Source: CAXXOK01 sp963675925 (GTDB lineage Bacteria > Bacillota > Clostridia > Christensenellales > Aristaeellaceae). From it: a stretch of 64,000 nucleotides of DNA. Both the position numbers and the translations under genes were made by a program. Within the stretch, counting starts at the first letter, position 1. Every line of letters begins with the position of its first letter. This document shows, piece by piece, positions 1 to 9,416 of the stretch. The notes under the pieces are model-generated. The model was not told where the DNA came from. It searched no databases and saw nothing but the letters and a program-made list of their open reading frames with translations. The stretch covers positions 62,001 to 126,000 of the forward strand of contig CAXXIB010000003.1 in the NCBI GenBank assembly GCA_963675925.2, written 5' to 3'.

Positions 1-387
1 CAGCAATTTATGGATAGTGTTTCACTGGTCGACGAAATCGGGTATGATTCTGCTTTCACCTTTATCTATAGCCCGCGCATTGGAACTGCCGCTGCGAAGA
101 TGAAGGATCAAGTGCCGGCGGATGTATCCGCCGAGCGCATCCAAACCCTGATCAAGGTTATGGAACAGAGCACGCAGCGCGTGAACCAGTCGCTGGTTGG
201 AACCACCGAGCAGGTACTGGTAGAAGGCGTGTCGAAACGCTCTAAGTCCATGGTGTCAGGCAAGGGACGGCGAAATATCACCGTAACCTTAGCAGGAGAT
301 CAGCGGGATATCGGTAAACTATTACAGGTGAAGATCATCTCGGCAGCGACTAATACGCTCCGGGGAGAAAAGGAGACTATGGAATGA
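1..387 (+). CDS. miaB: MiaB, tRNA-2-methylthio-N6-dimethylallyladenosine synthase (C-terminal part)
   Basis: This is the 3' end of a gene entering from the left; the frame is open from base 1. The visible residues look like the end of the radical-SAM domain followed by the TRAM domain of the MiaB methylthiotransferase family (segments such as YSPRIGTAAAKMKDQVP and LVEGVSKRS). MiaB adds a methylthio group to i6A37 of tRNAs that read UNN codons. The Fe-S and SAM-binding motifs lie outside the window, so they cannot be checked. Its stop overlaps the next start by four bases (ATGA). The miaB - ylbF-like - mutS - mutL - miaA order supports the call, because MiaA makes the MiaB substrate. Confidence 0.9.
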   Translation, partial: QQFMDSVSLVDEIGYDSAFTFIYSPRIGTAAAKMKDQVPADVSAERIQTLIKVMEQSTQRVNQSLVGTTEQVLVEGVSKRSKSMVSGKGRRNITVTLAGDQRDIGKLLQVKIISAATNTLRGEKETME

Positions 388-782
388 ATAAGGTACTTGT
401 ACAGGCAGAACTACTGGGGGAGGCTATCCTCGAAAGCGAAGAATACGTTTCTATGCGCCTGGCAGAACAGGCGGTTCTCGATAACAAAGAAGCGCAACAG
501 CTGATCCAGGAATACTCTGAGCTCAAGGATGCATTTCAGGAAGAAATGACCAAAAAGCCGCTGGATAATGAAGCCATTACCAAAGCTGGCGAAGCCGTGA
601 AAGCCACGGAAGAAAAGCTTGCAGGCAACGAACTGATCAATACCATGCGCGAAAAAAGCGGTGCGTATTCCGATCTGATGCAGGAACTCAACGCCGTCAT
701 CGGCCGCGTAGTCAATGGCGAACCGGAAGAGGCCAGCTGTTCCGGCGGGTGCGAAGGTTGCGGAGGGTCTTGCAGCCACTAA
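384..782 (+). CDS. YlbF/YmcA-family protein with Cys-rich tail
   Basis: A 132-residue, mostly helical, charged protein of the YlbF/YmcA family (helical region EEYVSMRLAEQAVLDNKEAQ onward). In Bacillus, YlbF and YmcA form with YaaT a complex that binds Fe-S clusters and steers RNase Y activity. Here the C-terminus ends in a glycine-cysteine tail with Cys119, Cys123, Cys126 and Cys130 and a final His132, which could hold metal or an Fe-S cluster (inference). It overlaps miaB by four bases and lies 25 bases before mutS, so it is co-transcribed with both. The family call is moderate to good; the function in this organism is not known. Confidence 0.75.
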   Translation: MNKVLVQAELLGEAILESEEYVSMRLAEQAVLDNKEAQQLIQEYSELKDAFQEEMTKKPLDNEAITKAGEAVKATEEKLAGNELINTMREKSGAYSDLMQELNAVIGRVVNGEPEEASCSGGCEGCGGSCSH

Positions 783-807
783 ATCAATCGTATAGTCAGA
801 GGTACAC

Positions 808-3402
808 ATGCCGATTTCACCCATGATGCAACAATACCTGAACATCAAGCAGAAGTATGAGCACTGTTTGTTATTTTACCGTGTCGGAGATTTCTATGAA
901 ATGTTCTTTGAGGACGCGAAAATCGCCTCCAAAGAACTGGAACTCGTTTTAACCGGCAAGGATTGCGGACTTTCGGAACGCGCGCCGATGTGCGGCGTTC
1001 CGCATCATGCGGTGAATACGTATGTACAGCGTCTGATTGAAAAAGGCTATAAAGTCGCCATTTGCGAGCAGCTGACCGAGCCCACCAAGGGCAAGCAGCC
1101 GGTGGAACGCGACGTGGTACGCATTATCACGCCCGGCACCGTGGCCGACAGTGCCATGCTCGACGAAAAAGCAAACGCCTATATCCTCTGTTTGTATTTC
1201 AGGGGAAAGGGCGTTGCTTTGGCGTATACGGATGTATCGACCGGCGAGTTCACCGTGGGTCTACTTGAAAACACCGGCAAGCGCCTGCGCGATGAACTGG
1301 CCCGCATTGCTCCGCGCGAGATGCTGGTTAGCGACGAGCAGGCCTTGCTGGACGCAATAAAAGAGGAGCTTCCGGTTTCGGACATTCCCTCGGTCGCGTT
1401 TGATAAAAAGAACGCCGAAAGAGAACTGAAAGAGCACTTTCAAGTTGCGTTTCTAAACGCGCTCGGTTTTGAGGACAGGGATATCCGTGTCAATGCGGCA
1501 GGAGCGCTGCTTAAATACCTAAACGATACGCAAAAGAACGCACTATCGCACATTACCCAGGTATCGTTCCATCAGGGACAAAGCACCATGCTGCTGGACA
1601 GCGCTACGCGCCGCAACCTGGAACTGACCCAGACCATGCGTGCAGGTGAGCGTAAAGGCTCGCTGCTTTGGCTGCTGGACAGAACCAAAACGGCCATGGG
1701 GGCCAGGCTTTTAAAAACCTGGGTGGAGGAACCGCTCATCAGCAAAGAGCGCATTGACATGCGGCTTGATGCTGTGGAAGCGCTCAAAAACGATGTACTG
1801 GCCGCTGATGATTTGACGCAGGAGCTGGCAAACGTATCCGATCTGGAGCGACTATTGTCCAAACTTAGCTACCAAAGCTTTAATGCGCGCGATAGTTTAG
1901 CACTGCGCCGCTCGCTGCTGTGCGTAAAGCCTGTCAAGGACAAGCTGAAACCCTTCACGGTGTCCGGTATTGAAGTGCTGTGGCATTCACTGGCTCCCTT
2001 GCAGAGCCTGTGCGATTTAATCGGCAGGGCCATTCATCCGGATGCGCCGCCTGCGATTACCGAGGGCGGCATTATTGCAGATGGATACAATGAAGAGCTG
2101 GATGAGTATCGCAATGCGGCCCTCCATGGCAAGCAATGGCTGATGGAACTGGAAGCCAAAGAACGGGAAGAAACAGGCATCAAGAACCTGAAAATCCAGT
2201 ATAACCGGGTCTTCGGGTACTATATCGAGGTGACGAAGTCCAACCTCGCATTGGTACCGGATCGCTATACCCGCAGGCAGACGCTGGCCAATGCCGAGCG
2301 CTACATCACCCAGGAATTAAACGAGATCGAGCGCAAAATTACCGGCGCGCAACAAGCGGCGATCGCGCTGGAAACGAAGCTGTTTGCCGAAGTTCGCAAA
2401 CTCATTGAGCGCGAGATTCCCGCCATTCAGAAAAACGCCCTTGCGCTGAAAACGTTGGACGCCCTTTTGTCCCTGTCCAAGGTGGCACGGGAGTACGGGT
2501 ATGTAAAGCCGGATATGCTGCAAAACGGGGTACTGGAAATTAAAAACGGCAGGCACCCGATTGTAGAGCGCATGCTCACGCAGGAGCCGTTTGTGCCAAA
2601 CGATACCCTGATGGACACGGCGGATCACCGCATGTTGATTGTAACCGGCCCCAACATGGCCGGGAAGAGCACGTATATGCGGCAAGTGGCGCAGATTGTA
2701 GCCATGGCGCAGATCGGCAGCTTTGTTCCGGCAGACAATGCCAGAATCGGCATTGTTGACCGCATTTTCACCCGGATTGGCGCATCGGACGATTTGGCAG
2801 GCGGGCAGAGTACCTTTATGGTGGAAATGAGCGAAACGGCGAGCATACTTAGAAACGCCACAGCCGATTCGCTGATTATTCTGGACGAGATCGGCCGGGG
2901 AACCAGCACCTTTGACGGGCTAAGCATTGCCTGGGCGGTGGTGGAATATATTCTCGATCCAAAAAAGCTTGGTGCCAAAACGTTGTTTGCTACGCATTAT
3001 CACGAACTCAGCGAGCTGGAAGGCCGCTATGAGGGCGTGAAGAATTACTGCATTACCGTAAAGGAACACGGCGAAGATGTGATTTTCCTGCGCAAGATTA
3101 TGCCTGGCGGCGCGGACAAGAGCTACGGCGTGCATGTGGCGCGCATTGCGGGCATCCCGCCAAAAGTCGTGTCTCGCGCACATGAAATTCAGGCGCGACT
3201 GGAAGTCAGCGATATCAACCAGGAAACCATCAGCCAAAACATTCTGGAGACGAAAAAGAAGAAGGACAGGCAGGTGGACCTGTTTCACTTGGAACATGAC
3301 GAACTGGTGGAAGAACTGCAAGCGCTTGATGTAAACGCCTTGACCCCTATGGATGCACTCAACCACCTCTACCGTCTGCGCGAGAAAGCCAGGAAACTTT
3401 GA
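808..3402 (+). CDS. mutS: DNA mismatch repair protein MutS
   Basis: An 864-residue MutS, the normal length for the family. The mismatch-reading Phe-x-Glu motif is F29-Y30-E31 in GDFYEMFFE. The core and lever helices follow, then the C-terminal ABC-type ATPase with Walker A TGPNMAGKST at residues 613-622, Walker B LIILDEIGRG with D693 and E694, and the family segment STFMVEMSETA between them. MutS clamps mismatched DNA as a dimer and recruits MutL. AGAGG lies eight bases before the ATG. The gene is followed directly by mutL (one shared base). Nothing is broken or missing. Confidence 0.98.
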   Translation: MPISPMMQQYLNIKQKYEHCLLFYRVGDFYEMFFEDAKIASKELELVLTGKDCGLSERAPMCGVPHHAVNTYVQRLIEKGYKVAICEQLTEPTKGKQPVERDVVRIITPGTVADSAMLDEKANAYILCLYFRGKGVALAYTDVSTGEFTVGLLENTGKRLRDELARIAPREMLVSDEQALLDAIKEELPVSDIPSVAFDKKNAERELKEHFQVAFLNALGFEDRDIRVNAAGALLKYLNDTQKNALSHITQVSFHQGQSTMLLDSATRRNLELTQTMRAGERKGSLLWLLDRTKTAMGARLLKTWVEEPLISKERIDMRLDAVEALKNDVLAADDLTQELANVSDLERLLSKLSYQSFNARDSLALRRSLLCVKPVKDKLKPFTVSGIEVLWHSLAPLQSLCDLIGRAIHPDAPPAITEGGIIADGYNEELDEYRNAALHGKQWLMELEAKEREETGIKNLKIQYNRVFGYYIEVTKSNLALVPDRYTRRQTLANAERYITQELNEIERKITGAQQAAIALETKLFAEVRKLIEREIPAIQKNALALKTLDALLSLSKVAREYGYVKPDMLQNGVLEIKNGRHPIVERMLTQEPFVPNDTLMDTADHRMLIVTGPNMAGKSTYMRQVAQIVAMAQIGSFVPADNARIGIVDRIFTRIGASDDLAGGQSTFMVEMSETASILRNATADSLIILDEIGRGTSTFDGLSIAWAVVEYILDPKKLGAKTLFATHYHELSELEGRYEGVKNYCITVKEHGEDVIFLRKIMPGGADKSYGVHVARIAGIPPKVVSRAHEIQARLEVSDINQETISQNILETKKKKDRQVDLFHLEHDELVEELQALDVNALTPMDALNHLYRLREKARKL

Positions 3403-5228
3403 TGAATACCGAATTCAACAGACCCATACATAAACTATCCCCGGACATCATAGGCAAAATTGCCGCCGGCGAGGTGGTGGAGCGTCCGGCTGCGGCCGTG
3501 AAGGAGCTCGTAGAAAACGCCATCGATGCGGGGGCGACTGCCGTAACCGTGGAACTGACCGATGGGGGCATTCGTTCCCTTCGCGTGTCGGACAACGGCT
3601 CCGGGATACCCGCCCAGCAAATGAAAATGGCCTTTGAGCGACACGCGACCAGCAAGCTGGATACGGCCGAGGAACTGTTCCGTGTCCATACGCTGGGCTT
3701 TCGCGGTGAAGCGCTTGCGTCCATTGCTGCAGTGTCCAAGGTCAGCTGTGTTTCCAAAACCGCTGAGGCCGAGTATGGCATGAAAGCGCAGCTAGAGGCC
3801 GGGCAGTTTGTGGACTTTCGCGAAGCGGCCAGCCCTGTAGGCACCGCCATTACAGTAAGCGAGTTGTTTTTCAATGCGCCTGTGCGCTTGAAATTCCTGA
3901 AAAAACCGGCTGCCGAGGCCGCACTGGTATCGGACTATCTGGTTCGGCTGATATTAAGCCGCCCGGATATCGCCTTCCGCTTTGTCAGCCAGGGGAAAAC
4001 CATCTATCGCTCCATAGGCGATGGCAAGCTGCTTTCCGCCATTTATGCCGTGTACGGCAAGGATGCCGCCCAGACCATGAAGCCCGTGTCGGGAAATGCA
4101 GCCGGCGTATTGATTGACGGCTATGTCGGCGTGCAGGAACTGTCGCGCGGCAACCGCCAGCAGCAGAGCTTTTTTGTCAACGGTCGCTATTTCCGCGATG
4201 ATTTGCTCTCCAGAGCGCTGGAAGCAGGCGTGGAGGGCTATGTAATGATCGGGCGCTATCCGATCTGCGCGCTGAACCTGACCATGGCGTACGAGCTGGT
4301 GGATGTAAATGTCCACCCCAACAAGCTGGAAGTGCGTTTCCAAAATCCGCAGGCAGTGGCCGAAGCGATTGAAACAGTAGTGCGTGAAGCCATGCAGGAA
4401 GAAACCATCGCCGCCAAGCTGACCCCAGCGCCCGATCCGCCCAAGGCCGCACCGCCGCCCATTGAGGTGGTACACCTGACAGACGATAATGAGACACCGT
4501 TTGTTTCCCAAGTGATTCAAAGCAGCCGTCCGGTGCTGCGCGATGAAGCACGAGTGCAGCTGCAAGATGAAATCGACGAACACGAGCCAGCGCCTGTTCC
4601 GCCTGAACCGGAGGATGTCGTGCAGGAGAGCATTCCCGGCACGGAAGCGGCCGTCAATGTCCGCTATATCGGGCAGGTATTCAACACGTTTTTGTTGTTT
4701 GAAGCGGGGGAGAGCATGCTGCTGATCGACCAGCATGCTGCTCACGAGCGGGTACTGTTTGACAGGCTGATGAAACGCTATCAGGGGCAGTTGCAGTCCC
4801 AGCGATTGTTGACCCCGATGCTGATCCCCCTGACAGCCAAGGATATTGAAAAGGTTGCCGAGATATCGCAGGAGCTGCAGTCCATCGGCTTTGAGCTGGA
4901 TATATTTGATGCAAACTCCGTTGCCGTGCGCGCTACCCCGGTTATTTTGGGAGAAGCCGACCCGGTACGGGAGCTGCTGATCGATATTCTGGACGCTAGT
5001 TACGGGAAAGCCAAAGGCATTCCGGAGGAGCGCCTGAAACAGCGGGTTGCGCAAATGGCTTGCAAGCATGCGATCAAAGGCGGCGATATTTTATCGCACA
5101 GCGATGTAGCGATGCTGATTCGCCAAATGCTGGATACCGGTGTACAGCCCACCTGCCCGCATGGCAGACCCATCGTGCAGCAAATGACCAAGCGCGAGCT
5201 GGAAAAGCGCTTTAAGCGCATCCCATGA
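3402..5228 (+). CDS. mutL: DNA mismatch repair protein MutL (endonuclease type)
   Basis: A 608-residue MutL starting at the ATG that shares its A with the mutS stop (TGATG), with AGGAA six bases upstream; an in-frame TTG one codon earlier is less likely. The GHKL ATPase motifs are present: ELVENAIDAG with E35 and N39, DNGSGI, HATSKL and GFRGEALASI. A Pro- and acid-rich linker (about residues 345-415) leads to the C-terminal dimer/endonuclease domain with DQHAAHERVLFD, ACKHAIKGGD and CPHGRP, the latent nicking-endonuclease motifs of bacteria that lack MutH. The last acidic residue of the first motif is Asp where Glu is usual. It overlaps miaA by four bases. Confidence 0.97.
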   Translation: MNTEFNRPIHKLSPDIIGKIAAGEVVERPAAAVKELVENAIDAGATAVTVELTDGGIRSLRVSDNGSGIPAQQMKMAFERHATSKLDTAEELFRVHTLGFRGEALASIAAVSKVSCVSKTAEAEYGMKAQLEAGQFVDFREAASPVGTAITVSELFFNAPVRLKFLKKPAAEAALVSDYLVRLILSRPDIAFRFVSQGKTIYRSIGDGKLLSAIYAVYGKDAAQTMKPVSGNAAGVLIDGYVGVQELSRGNRQQQSFFVNGRYFRDDLLSRALEAGVEGYVMIGRYPICALNLTMAYELVDVNVHPNKLEVRFQNPQAVAEAIETVVREAMQEETIAAKLTPAPDPPKAAPPPIEVVHLTDDNETPFVSQVIQSSRPVLRDEARVQLQDEIDEHEPAPVPPEPEDVVQESIPGTEAAVNVRYIGQVFNTFLLFEAGESMLLIDQHAAHERVLFDRLMKRYQGQLQSQRLLTPMLIPLTAKDIEKVAEISQELQSIGFELDIFDANSVAVRATPVILGEADPVRELLIDILDASYGKAKGIPEERLKQRVAQMACKHAIKGGDILSHSDVAMLIRQMLDTGVQPTCPHGRPIVQQMTKRELEKRFKRIP

Positions 5229-6163
5229 GCAAACCGCAAGTGCTGGTTGTGGCCGGGCCTACGGCCAGCGGTAAATCCGCGCTGGGTATGGCGCTGGCAA
5301 AGCAACTTGGCGGCGAGATCGTCTGTATGGACTCCATGCAGGTGTATCGGCACATGGATATCGGCACCGCGAAACCCACGGCGGAGGAACGCAAGCAGAT
5401 TCCACACCATCTGGTGGATATCCGGCAGCCAGATGCAGCCTACTCCGTAGCGCAGTATGATGCCGATGCTACGCAGGCCATTGAAAACATTCTGTCGCGC
5501 GGGCATGTGCCCATGCTGGTTGGCGGCACTGGCTTTTACCTGCGTGCGCTGACCCACGGGCTGCACCTTGGCGGTGTGCCCAGCGACCCGGATTTGCGCG
5601 AAAAGCTCAAAGCCGAAGCAAGCGATGAAGCGGGTCGAAAACGCCTGCACGACAGGCTGCAAGTCGTTGACCCTGTATCGGCGGCTCGCCTGCATGAAAA
5701 CGATGTGACACGGGTGTCCCGCGCGCTGGAAGTGTTCGAGCTGACGGGTAAGCCCATTTCAACGCTTGAGCAGCCGCCCTATGACAGCCCCTTTGCCTTT
5801 TGCATTCTGGGAACGGACTTTGAGCGGGCGGCATTGTACTGCCGCATTGATACCCGTGTTGACCAAATGATGGCGGCAGGGCTGCTGGACGAGGTTAAGG
5901 CGCTGCTAAGCAGCGGCATACCCAAAGAAGCGCAGGCCATGCAGGGGATTGGTTATAAAGAGCTGGTTCCGGTTATTACGCAGAGCGCATCGCTGCAAGG
6001 CGCGGTCGCACAGATCAAGCAAAACTCGCGCCGCTATGCCAAGCGGCAGTGGACCTGGTTTCGCCGTGAAGATAGCATACACTGGCTGGACATGGCGGAC
6101 CCGGCTGTTTATGATAAGGCCTTGGCAACGATACAAGCCTTTGTAGAAGGGACGAACGTATGA
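5225..6163 (+). CDS. miaA: tRNA dimethylallyltransferase MiaA
   Basis: A 312-residue MiaA, which transfers the dimethylallyl group to A37 of tRNAs reading UNN codons; MiaB, encoded at the start of this operon, modifies the product further. The P-loop AGPTASGKSA is at residues 10-19, followed by the family segments DSMQVYRHMDIGTAKPT, VGGTGFYLRAL, MQGIGYKEL and the C-terminal RYAKRQWTWFRR. The start overlaps the mutL stop (ATGA), and its own stop overlaps the next gene in the same way, so translation is probably coupled along the operon. Confidence 0.97.
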   Translation: MSKPQVLVVAGPTASGKSALGMALAKQLGGEIVCMDSMQVYRHMDIGTAKPTAEERKQIPHHLVDIRQPDAAYSVAQYDADATQAIENILSRGHVPMLVGGTGFYLRALTHGLHLGGVPSDPDLREKLKAEASDEAGRKRLHDRLQVVDPVSAARLHENDVTRVSRALEVFELTGKPISTLEQPPYDSPFAFCILGTDFERAALYCRIDTRVDQMMAAGLLDEVKALLSSGIPKEAQAMQGIGYKELVPVITQSASLQGAVAQIKQNSRRYAKRQWTWFRREDSIHWLDMADPAVYDKALATIQAFVEGTNV

Positions 6164-7395
6164 ACATACGGGAGACAATAGCGCAGGCTGAGCACATATG
6201 TGCCAGCGCATTTGAGCGCATAGAAGCAATTGAACTGGATAACACGCAGCGCGTGCTGGGTGTATTTCGTACCCATCAGGTTGCTGCACGCCATTTCAGC
6301 CAAACCACAGGTTACGGCTACGATGATATTGGGCGGGACACGCTGGAAGCGATGTACGCGGATATCTTTGAAGCCGAGGCGGCCATCGTAAGGTCGCAGA
6401 TCGCTTCGGGTACGCATGCGCTGTCGCTGGCTTTGTTTGGACTGCTGTTGCCCGGCGATGAGCTGCTAAGCGTGACCGGAAAACCGTACGACACGCTGGA
6501 CGGCGTGATCGGCATCAGCGAAAGCAACATGGGATCGCTGCGGGAGATGGGCGTTACCTACGCCCAGGTTGACATGAATGACGCCGGTCTGGACCTTGAT
6601 GCGATTGCAAACGCGATCACCCCCAAAACCAAGGTGGTCTATGTCCAGCGCAGCCGGGGGTATGCCGCGCGTACACCTTTGATGCCCAAGGACTTTGCAC
6701 CGCTAAAAGCGCTGCTGCAAAGTTTGCATTCCAAAGCGCTATTGGTGGTGGACAACTGCTATGGCGAGTTCACCCAGACGAAGGAACCGACACACTACGG
6801 CGCGGATGTATGCATCGGCAGTCTGATCAAAAACCCCGGCGGGGGACTGGCACAAACAGGCGGCTATATTGCAGGATCGCAGTCGGCTATCGACCGCATT
6901 GCCTGTCGCCTGACAGCACCATCGGTTGGCCTGGAGGTTGGCAGCTACGCCGCCGGCTATCAGGCATTGTATCAGGGCTTGTTTTTAGCGCCGCATGTAG
7001 TGGCACAGGCGCTTAAGGTGGCAATACTTGCGGCCGCAGTGTTTTCCAGTTTGGACATGAAAACAACGCCCGGAATTGATGACAAACGAAGCGATATTAT
7101 TCAGGCGCTGGAGCTGGGAACACCGGAGCGGCTGATAGCGTTTTGCCAAGGCATTCAGGCTGCGTCGCCTGTGGACAGTATGGCCATGCCGGAGCCTTGG
7201 GATATGCCGGGATATCAGGAGCAGGTCATTATGGCGGCGGGCACCTTTGTATCCGGTGCGAGCATTGAGCTATCCGCCGATGCACCCCTGAGGGAGCCCT
7301 ATACCGTGTATTTACAGGGCGGGCTTAGCTACAGCCACGGCAAAATTGCACTGATTCAAACACTGGAATCCATGGAAGAGCAGGGATTATTATGA
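6160..7395 (+). CDS. PLP-dependent enzyme, methionine gamma-lyase-like (YnbB family)
   Basis: A 411-residue fold-type I PLP enzyme of the YnbB family, often labelled aluminium resistance protein or methionine gamma-lyase family protein. The likely Schiff-base lysine is K224 in CIGSLIKNPGGG, preceded by the cofactor-binding segment LLVVDNCYGEFTQ; N-terminal SGTHALSLALFGLLLPGDE fits the cofactor phosphate region. The family commonly sits beside miaA, as here, but its physiological substrate is not settled and cannot be read from sequence. It overlaps both neighbours by four bases, so it belongs to the mutSL-miaA operon. Confidence 0.85.
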   Translation: MNIRETIAQAEHICASAFERIEAIELDNTQRVLGVFRTHQVAARHFSQTTGYGYDDIGRDTLEAMYADIFEAEAAIVRSQIASGTHALSLALFGLLLPGDELLSVTGKPYDTLDGVIGISESNMGSLREMGVTYAQVDMNDAGLDLDAIANAITPKTKVVYVQRSRGYAARTPLMPKDFAPLKALLQSLHSKALLVVDNCYGEFTQTKEPTHYGADVCIGSLIKNPGGGLAQTGGYIAGSQSAIDRIACRLTAPSVGLEVGSYAAGYQALYQGLFLAPHVVAQALKVAILAAAVFSSLDMKTTPGIDDKRSDIIQALELGTPERLIAFCQGIQAASPVDSMAMPEPWDMPGYQEQVIMAAGTFVSGASIELSADAPLREPYTVYLQGGLSYSHGKIALIQTLESMEEQGLL

Positions 7396-8099
7396 TGCGA
7401 CTACAGAAATACATGGCGTTATGCGGTGTGGCTTCGCGCCGTGCCAGCGAAGAGATGATCGCCGCAGGGCGCGTAACCGTGGACGGGAAAACAGTCACCG
7501 CCATGGGCGTGCAGGTAGAAGAGGGACAGCGTGTTTGCGTGGACGGCAAGCAGATTGCACCCGAAGAGCACAAGTACTACATCCTCTACCATAAGCCTGC
7601 CGGTGAAATGAGCACAGCCAGTGACCCGGAAGGCCGCGCAACAGTGCTGGATAAGTTTACCGACTTTCCCGCCAGGCTGTACCCGGTGGGACGACTGGAT
7701 TATGATTCGGAAGGGCTGCTGCTCTTAACCAACGACGGCGATCTGACCGAGCAAATGCTCCACCCGTCCAAAGAGGTGGAAAAGACCTATCTGGCACGTA
7801 TCACCGGTCGCCTGAGCGACGAGGAAACGGCACAGCTCATTCGCGGGGTGAATATCGACGGCCGCCGCACCAGCCGCGCCAGAGTTCGCGAACTGCGTGT
7901 GGATGGAGGCGTGTCCGATATCCTCATCACCATTCACGAAGGGCGCAACCGCCAGGTGCGTAAAATGGTGCAGTCTGTCGGCCATGATGTGCTTATGCTT
8001 CGGCGCGTACGCTTCGGCCCGCTAACGCTTGGCGAACTCAAGCGCGGTCAATGGCGCGAGCTGACGGAGGCGGAAATCCAAACGCTGAAATCACTCTGA
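7392..8099 (+). CDS. 16S/23S rRNA pseudouridine synthase, RsuA/RluB family
   Basis: A 235-residue pseudouridine synthase. An N-terminal S4 RNA-binding domain (MRLQKYMALCGVASRRASEE, about residues 2-60) is followed by the RsuA-type catalytic domain. The catalytic Asp is D103 in GRLDYDSEGLLLLTNDGDL, and the family segment EGRNRQVRKM follows. RluB modifies 23S and RsuA 16S rRNA; the two are hard to separate here, though short S4-containing Gram-positive members are usually RluB-like. Two ATG codons are adjacent (7392 and 7395); either may be used. It is the last gene of the operon; a hairpin with a T-run follows at 8142. Confidence 0.93.
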   Translation: MMRLQKYMALCGVASRRASEEMIAAGRVTVDGKTVTAMGVQVEEGQRVCVDGKQIAPEEHKYYILYHKPAGEMSTASDPEGRATVLDKFTDFPARLYPVGRLDYDSEGLLLLTNDGDLTEQMLHPSKEVEKTYLARITGRLSDEETAQLIRGVNIDGRRTSRARVRELRVDGGVSDILITIHEGRNRQVRKMVQSVGHDVLMLRRVRFGPLTLGELKRGQWRELTEAEIQTLKSL

Positions 8100-8125
8100 T
8101 GCCCTGTTCTTTTACTGTATGAGCC

Positions 8126-8154
8126 TTGAAAACACACACCGCTGCCTATACAAT
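8126..8154 (+). promoter_or_regulatory. Candidate promoter of icd
   Basis: TTGAAA (8126-8131) and TACAAT (8149-8154) are 17 bases apart. Transcription would start near 8161, leaving a leader of about 45 bases before the icd ATG. The -10 box lies between the arms of the inverted repeat at 8142-8164. Confidence 0.5.
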
Positions 8155-8170
8155 GGATAGGCAGTTTTTG
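8142..8170 (+). terminator. Hairpin with T-run after the mutSL operon, overlapping the icd promoter
   Basis: CTGCCTAT (8142-8149) and ATAGGCAG (8157-8164) form a perfect eight-base stem with a seven-base loop, followed by TTTTTG. This fits an intrinsic terminator for the upstream operon. The loop contains the candidate -10 of the icd promoter, so the repeat could also act as an operator. Confidence 0.65.
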
Positions 8171-8204
8171 TATGGATTGCAAGCAAAAAGGAAAGAGGAA
8201 TTCG

Positions 8205-9416
8205 ATGCAAAAGATACCCATGACCACCCCGCTTGTCGAGATGGACGGCGATGAGATGACTCGCATTCTCTGGCAGATGATTAAAGATAAGCTCATTTTG
8301 CCGTATGTGGATTTGAAGACCGAGTACTATGACCTTGGCCTTGAAAAGCGCGACGAGACCGATGACCAGATCACTGTGGATTCTGCCAACGCGGCCATGA
8401 AGTACGGTGTGGCGGTCAAGTGTGCAACCATTACCCCCAACGCCCAGCGCGTGGAGGAGTTCGGCCTCAAGCAGATGTGGAAAAGCCCCAACGGCACCAT
8501 CCGCGCCATTATGGATGGCACGGTGTTCCGCGAGCCGATTTTCGTCAAGGGAATCAGCCCCACGGTACGGACCTGGTGCAAGCCTATCACCGTTGCGCGT
8601 CATGCCTATGGCGATATTTATAAAGATGTGGAATTCCAGGTACCCGGCACAGGCAAGGCGGAGCTTAGCTTTACCGATGCGGAGGGGAACCGCTCGTCTC
8701 AAACTATTCACGATTTTGATGGCCCGGGCATCATCCAGGGGCTGTTCAATACCGATAAAAGCATTGTAGGCTTTGCCAACGCTTGCTTCCGGTATGCGCT
8801 GGAAAAGAAACGCGATCTGTGGTTTTCCACCAAGGATACGATTTCCAAAGTCTATGACCATCACTTCAAGGATATCTTTGCCGAGCTTTATGAAAGCAAA
8901 TACAAGCAGGCGTTTGAGGATGCCGGGATTGAGTATTTCTATACCCTGATCGACGATGCCGTCGCCCGTGTTATGCGCAGTGAAGGCGGCTTTGTATGGG
9001 CGCTGAAAAACTACGATGGCGATGTGCTCAGCGATATGGTTGCCATGGCCTTTGGCAGCCTGGCCATGATGACCAGCGTGCTGGTATCGCCTACGGGTCA
9101 GTTTGAATACGAAGCGGCGCACGGCACCGTGACCCGGCACTACTATCGCCACCGCGATGGCAAAGAAACCAGCACCAACCCGGTCGCAACCATCTTTGCA
9201 TGGACCGGCGCACTGCATAAGCGCGGCGAGCTGGACGGCATTGAGGCACTGTGTACGTTTGCCAAATCGCTTGAAAAAGCCACCCTGCAAACCATTGAGG
9301 GCGGCGAAATGACCAAAGATCTTGCGCTATTGTATGAAGGCGAAGCGAAAACCCTGAATACCGAAGCGTTTATGGATGCGATCGCAGCAACGCTTAAGAC
9401 CCTGCAAGCAAGCTGA
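8205..9416 (+). CDS. icd: NADP-dependent isocitrate dehydrogenase
   Basis: A 403-residue isocitrate dehydrogenase of the roughly 400-residue homodimeric type shared by eukaryotes and many anaerobes. It decarboxylates isocitrate to 2-oxoglutarate with NADP. Recognisable segments are VEMDGDEMTRILW at the N-terminus, ISPTVRTWCKPITVARHAYGD, the metal-binding NYDGDVLSDMVA and the cofactor-binding FEYEAAHGTVTRHYY. The start is set at the ATG with GAGGAA four bases upstream; an in-frame ATG at 8172 lies in the terminator tail and lacks a ribosome site. The stop region overlaps the convergent TraX-like gene by 23 bases. It likely supplies 2-oxoglutarate for glutamate synthesis. Confidence 0.95.
   Translation: MQKIPMTTPLVEMDGDEMTRILWQMIKDKLILPYVDLKTEYYDLGLEKRDETDDQITVDSANAAMKYGVAVKCATITPNAQRVEEFGLKQMWKSPNGTIRAIMDGTVFREPIFVKGISPTVRTWCKPITVARHAYGDIYKDVEFQVPGTGKAELSFTDAEGNRSSQTIHDFDGPGIIQGLFNTDKSIVGFANACFRYALEKKRDLWFSTKDTISKVYDHHFKDIFAELYESKYKQAFEDAGIEYFYTLIDDAVARVMRSEGGFVWALKNYDGDVLSDMVAMAFGSLAMMTSVLVSPTGQFEYEAAHGTVTRHYYRHRDGKETSTNPVATIFAWTGALHKRGELDGIEALCTFAKSLEKATLQTIEGGEMTKDLALLYEGEAKTLNTEAFMDAIAATLKTLQAS

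Noticed and set aside
411..848. Minus-strand frame of 145 codons over the ylbF-like gene
   Set aside because: It is a shadow of a well-supported plus-strand gene and has no ribosome site or recognisable product.
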